Virus record (IMG/VR): IMGVR_UViG_3300026484_000105 | Location: 1 to 64,000 of that record | Length of the DNA stretch: 64,000 nt | Direction: 5' to 3' (one strand) | Source of the DNA: a virus | Part shown: piece by piece, positions 61,307 to 64,000 of the stretch | How positions within the stretch are numbered: position 1 is the first letter of the stretch | How the letters are laid out: each line of letters begins with the position of its first letter | Notes under the pieces: model-generated | The model's input: only the letters and a program-made list of their open reading frames with translations | Database searches by the model: none | What the model was told of the DNA's origin: nothing | Made by a program: the position numbers and the translations under genes

Positions 61307-62068
61307 TTAACATGGATCAGGTGGACTGGTTTTACTTCCGATTGACTCTGGGTGTACGTGAGTATGTCCTATGTCCCTATCATTATGCTTAATGCAAGAA
61401 CCGAATATATGGAATTGCGGTACATTGAATGTAGCCTTTGGAGCATTAAGTACAACCTCTTTCTTAAAGTTGGCAGTTAAAGTATCCTTAGCACTGTCAA
61501 ATACAATACTGTTACCTCTACCATCTTCCATCTTTATATTGCCTGCTTTGGTATCAATACTTATATCATATGTGGTTAACTCACCATCATTATCAGATGT
61601 ATGTAACTGTACTTTTTTATTAATTGTATCTATTAAAGTCCAGTACGTGTTATTATCATGTAGGTCTTCCTTAAATACACCAGTATTACTATAGTAATTC
61701 TTAACCTTCTCTTGTCTTCTCAGATCGAATTCATTATACATAGTTGTCCAGAAGAATTCATCCGTATCTGTATATCTATATATTTGGACCTGCTCACCTT
61801 TCTTTACATTAGGAGCATATACTCTATTACTATAAAGTAATGGTATCCATTTTGCTTTTATACTTACACCTTTCCTAAGTATAATAACTTCAGTCTCTTC
61901 ATCAACATTAACGCATGTATTTGGCAATATATCTTTATAATTTATATCACCATCTATATGGGTCATATTCTCTAATGGGAAACATTCTATAATATCATCA
62001 TCTTCTATGATATCTTTAGCTACTATAGCCACTGAGTATCTAGTAAATTTACTAGGTCCATCATACAT
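61307..62068 (-). CDS. Baseplate spike/hub protein (gpV/gp5-like), 253 aa
   Basis: An AAGGAG site five bases upstream supports the ATG at 62068; a TTG at 62071 is less likely. After an N-terminal region there is an OB-fold-like segment (VKKGEQVQIYRYTD, about 120-133). It is followed by repeated beta-strand units (DISIDTKAGNIKMED, GNSIVFDSAKDTLTANF) as in triple-stranded spike helices, then a His-rich tip: GSCIKHNDRDIGHTHVHPE followed by PPDP. The GHTHxH segment and Pro-rich end are typical of metal-binding spike tips of myoviruses. It would form the central membrane-piercing spike. Confidence 0.82.
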   Translation of the reverse strand: MYDGPSKFTRYSVAIVAKDIIEDDDIIECFPLENMTHIDGDINYKDILPNTCVNVDEETEVIILRKGVSIKAKWIPLLYSNRVYAPNVKKGEQVQIYRYTDTDEFFWTTMYNEFDLRRQEKVKNYYSNTGVFKEDLHDNNTYWTLIDTINKKVQLHTSDNDGELTTYDISIDTKAGNIKMEDGRGNSIVFDSAKDTLTANFKKEVVLNAPKATFNVPQFHIFGSCIKHNDRDIGHTHVHPESIGSKTSPPDPC

Positions 62069-62127
62069 CAAATCTCCTTACTTTTAAAATTATCATTAAA
62101 ATGTTATGGGTAAAAAAGAAAAAAAGG

Positions 62128-62154
62128 GACTAAGTAGCAAATGGCTACTTAGTC
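62128..62154 (-). terminator. Rho-independent terminator of the 62149-62493 gene
   Basis: An 11-bp stem (GACTAAGTAGC with GCTACTTAGTC) with a 5-base loop is followed on the minus strand by CCCTTTTTTTCTTTTTT, the clearest T-tract terminator in the window. The stop codon TAA of the gene lies in the stem. Confidence 0.9.
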
Positions 62155-62493
62155 TAAGCTTATTTTCAACCCTTCACATTCCTTGTTCCATACCCTTACG
62201 AATTCATTTATGAATCCCTCAGTTGTATTAAACAACTTCATTATCTCTTCTGCATCAGCTGGCTCAACTTGTGCGATTCTATACTCTGTAATTGTAAGGA
62301 CCTCACGATTATCATCTATCTCTGTATCACACATAATGATTAAACGATCGCCTTCACTACACACTTCATCTTCTATCCAGAAATCAGGTATAGAGTAATC
62401 CCCAGTTATTTCGCCGTTATCAATTTTTCTGTTGTACGACGCGCTCTTTATAATCAGGTCTCTGATCCTTGTTAGTGATAAAATAGTTTTCAT
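62149..62493 (-). CDS. Hypothetical protein, 114 aa
   Basis: AAGGAG five bases before the ATG at 62493 decides the start; the frame extends to 62535 without support. A small acidic protein with an N-terminal helix, central strands (DRLIIMCDTEI) and a C-terminal helix. Preceded by the third copy of the palindrome promoter element, so it is likely regulated together with the left-hand unit and the 44857 unit. Function unknown. Confidence 0.65.
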   Translation of the reverse strand: MKTILSLTRIRDLIIKSASYNRKIDNGEITGDYSIPDFWIEDEVCSEGDRLIIMCDTEIDDNREVLTITEYRIAQVEPADAEEIMKLFNTTEGFINEFVRVWNKECEGLKISLD

Positions 62494-62544
62494 AATTACT
62501 CCTTGTGTTAGAGGTACCTCTTGGATACTTAACAAAATTATGTC

Positions 62545-62582
62545 TTGATACTACCATGTATCTATCAATATAATATATAATT
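62545..62582 (-). promoter_or_regulatory. Candidate phage promoter with GATAC-n6-GTATC palindrome
   Basis: On the minus strand AATTATATATTATATTGATA leads into the palindrome GATACATGGTAGTATC (62547-62562), 53 bases before the ATG at 62493. The palindrome core GGTAGTATC is identical in all three full copies (5526, 44879, 62545). Confidence 0.65.
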
Positions 62583-62655
62583 GAATTATATTGGAAACCT
62601 ATTTTTTAGTTTTTTAAAGGTAAACAATAAAATGAATATTAATTAAGGATCTACA

Positions 62656-64000
62656 ATGTATATAAAGAAATTAGTTTTAAAAGGATATAAACGACTATTT
62701 TTAGCTTTTATAAACAAACTTGAATTCACACCAGAGAAAAGAATAAATATCATTGTTGGTAAAAATGGTAGTGGTAAATCTAGTACACTTAAAGAACTGA
62801 CTCCCATACCAGCTAATATAAATAAAGATTATGAGGATGGTGGTTATAAAGAAATAGTTCTAGAACATAATAATAAAACGTATCATTTAACATCAGGTTT
62901 AATTGGTAAAAACAAACATAGTTTTTTAGTAGATAATGAAGAACTCAATCCAGCAGGAACAAGAAAGGTGCAACTGATACTGGTTAAGGAACACTTTAAT
63001 GTTACTCCTGACATACACGATGTACTTATAGGTCTTAAAAACTTTACAGATATGTCTGTTAAAGAACGTAAAGATTGGCTAACTAATATATCTACAGTAG
63101 ATTATACATACGCAATCTCTGTATTTAACAAATTGAAACAAAGAAACAGAGATATAATAGGAGCATTAAAAATATCCCAGTCGGAATTATCCAAAACTTC
63201 AGATGGTATAAAAAGCGACGAGGAGCTAAAAAAGATAGAAGACGAGCTATCTATCCTAAAAGAATTATTAATGGTTTCTACGGCATCTAAAACGTCTTTA
63301 ACAGGTGATATAGAAATTGATGAAGAAACAATAAGACAAATATGTAAAGATGCTAATAAAATCATTAGTAAGATAGTTAAACCAAAAGGATTATCCAAGG
63401 ATATTAATATAGAAACGTTAATAGCTATAGATAAAACAGAAATAGAAACTATTGAAAAGAATATAGAGAAAACTAATAAAGTACTCAAAGAGCTATCTTT
63501 TATAGAGGATAACAAAGAGAAATCCTCAGCCAATATAATAAGCGATAAGCTCTCTTTGATAGAAAGAGAGATAAAGGTATTGGAGGAAAGTATGATTGTA
63601 CCAATCCCCCTTAAAGAGATAACTGACACTCATAATTATTTTAGTTATATCTATCAGGATTTAGTATCTTTAATTACTGTCGTAGTAGATAATACATTTG
63701 ATGAATATAATAAGACTAACCATGATACTGATGTTGCCAAGAAGATAAACTTAGAAAGTAAAGTATCTGATAAAAAATCTTTACTAAATAAGTTAGAGGT
63801 ACAATTAGCGACAATGGTACATAACAGAGATCATAATGAAGTAACCTGTACCAAATGTAATAATATATGGTCAATAGGGTATGATAAAAAAGAACATAAA
63901 TATATCTTAAGAAAGATAGAAGAAGTAAATAGGACCATCACTTCTATGGAAGCTGAGATTAAAAAACTAGAAGATACTTTAAAATTCTTTATAAATAAAA
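62656..64000 (+). CDS. SbcC/Rad50-like recombination ATPase (partial, runs off right edge), at least 448 aa
   Basis: The ATG at 62656 follows AAGGAT. Walker A is GKNGSGKS at 35-42, right after a KINIIVG-type strand, as in SMC/Rad50/SbcC and T4 gp46. From about 170 the protein is long charged coiled-coil. A CTKC pair near residue 399 is a probable zinc-hook apex, after which a returning coiled coil begins, and the window ends there. The other nucleotide-binding half (signature motif, Walker B) lies beyond the edge. With a SbcD-type nuclease partner it would process DNA ends for recombination-dependent replication. The start lies 75 bases after the divergent promoter element. Confidence 0.85.
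   Translation, partial: MYIKKLVLKGYKRLFLAFINKLEFTPEKRINIIVGKNGSGKSSTLKELTPIPANINKDYEDGGYKEIVLEHNNKTYHLTSGLIGKNKHSFLVDNEELNPAGTRKVQLILVKEHFNVTPDIHDVLIGLKNFTDMSVKERKDWLTNISTVDYTYAISVFNKLKQRNRDIIGALKISQSELSKTSDGIKSDEELKKIEDELSILKELLMVSTASKTSLTGDIEIDEETIRQICKDANKIISKIVKPKGLSKDINIETLIAIDKTEIETIEKNIEKTNKVLKELSFIEDNKEKSSANIISDKLSLIEREIKVLEESMIVPIPLKEITDTHNYFSYIYQDLVSLITVVVDNTFDEYNKTNHDTDVAKKINLESKVSDKKSLLNKLEVQLATMVHNRDHNEVTCTKCNNIWSIGYDKKEHKYILRKIEEVNRTITSMEAEIKKLEDTLKFFINK

Noticed and set aside
63102-63629. 175-aa minus-strand frame opposite the SbcC-like gene
   Set aside because: It is antisense to the coiled-coil region; its Ser/Leu/Ile repeats mirror the charged coiled-coil codons and no start site is present.
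1-64000. CRISPR arrays, insertion sequences or long direct repeats
   Set aside because: None seen; repeated strings are terminator hairpins, the promoter palindromes, the two intron cores and intragenic protein repeats.

Overview
The window is a stretch of a strongly AT-rich giant (jumbo) myovirus genome with a Gram-negative host. The phage assignment rests on a large terminase, a contractile tail sheath and tube, a T4-gp21-type prohead protease, a lysozyme-bearing tail protein of about 2,490 residues and a baseplate spike. The jumbo (phiKZ-type) assignment rests on multisubunit RNA polymerase beta and beta' genes, a tubulin/FtsZ-family GTPase (PhuZ-like) and the palm/thumb half of a family B DNA polymerase. 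A Gram-negative host is inferred from a membrane-anchored plus lipoprotein spanin pair. AT-rich relatives such as the Yersinia phage phiR1-37 have this general character, but I could not test identity. Virion, replication and transcription genes are scattered over both strands in short units, most closed by near-perfect hairpins between convergent genes.

Layout. 1-5.6 kb: end of a plus-strand unit, then a minus-strand unit of unrecognised proteins (SH3-like repeats, a P-loop protein) and an RNase Z/metallo-beta-lactamase-fold hydrolase. 5.6-7.7 kb: DNA polymerase palm/thumb. 7.8-11.5 kb: eight overlapping small minus-strand genes. 11.6-17.7 kb: minus-strand NAD-dependent DNA ligase, tubulin-like protein with a small neighbour, RecJ and an unknown. 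17.8-31 kb: mainly plus-strand packaging and tail genes (terminase, three proteins sharing a fibronectin-like domain, sheath, tube). 31-36.4 kb: minus-strand virion genes including the prohead protease. 36.5-48.6 kb: RNA polymerase beta and beta' genes, each interrupted by a group I intron, with an M16 peptidase and several small genes between them. 48.6-56.1 kb: the giant tail protein. 56.1-62.5 kb: small virion-type genes, RuvC-like resolvase, spanins, spike. From 62.65 kb to the right edge: the start of an SbcC/Rad50-type ATPase.

How the genes work together: the phage RNA polymerase would transcribe phage genes from its own promoters. A recurring AT-rich box with a GATAC-n6-GTATC palindrome upstream of several minus-strand units is a candidate. 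Polymerase, ligase, RecJ, RuvC and SbcC form a replication/recombination set, and the tubulin-like protein would position or traffic DNA and capsids. Terminase, protease, sheath, tube, tape-measure/lysozyme and spike build the virion, and the spanins disrupt the outer membrane.

The most striking observation is that both catalytic RNA polymerase genes carry group I introns. The beta' intron (about 2.0 kb, with a homing endonuclease) splits the codon for Phe in the catalytic ADFDGD motif. Removing it between 47118 and 45118 rebuilds that motif exactly. The beta intron (about 0.58 kb, no ORF) lies in the conserved region just before the VRTGHE segment. No tRNA, rRNA, CRISPR array, insertion sequence or attachment site was seen. 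The only gene-free stretches over 300 bases are the intron core regions.
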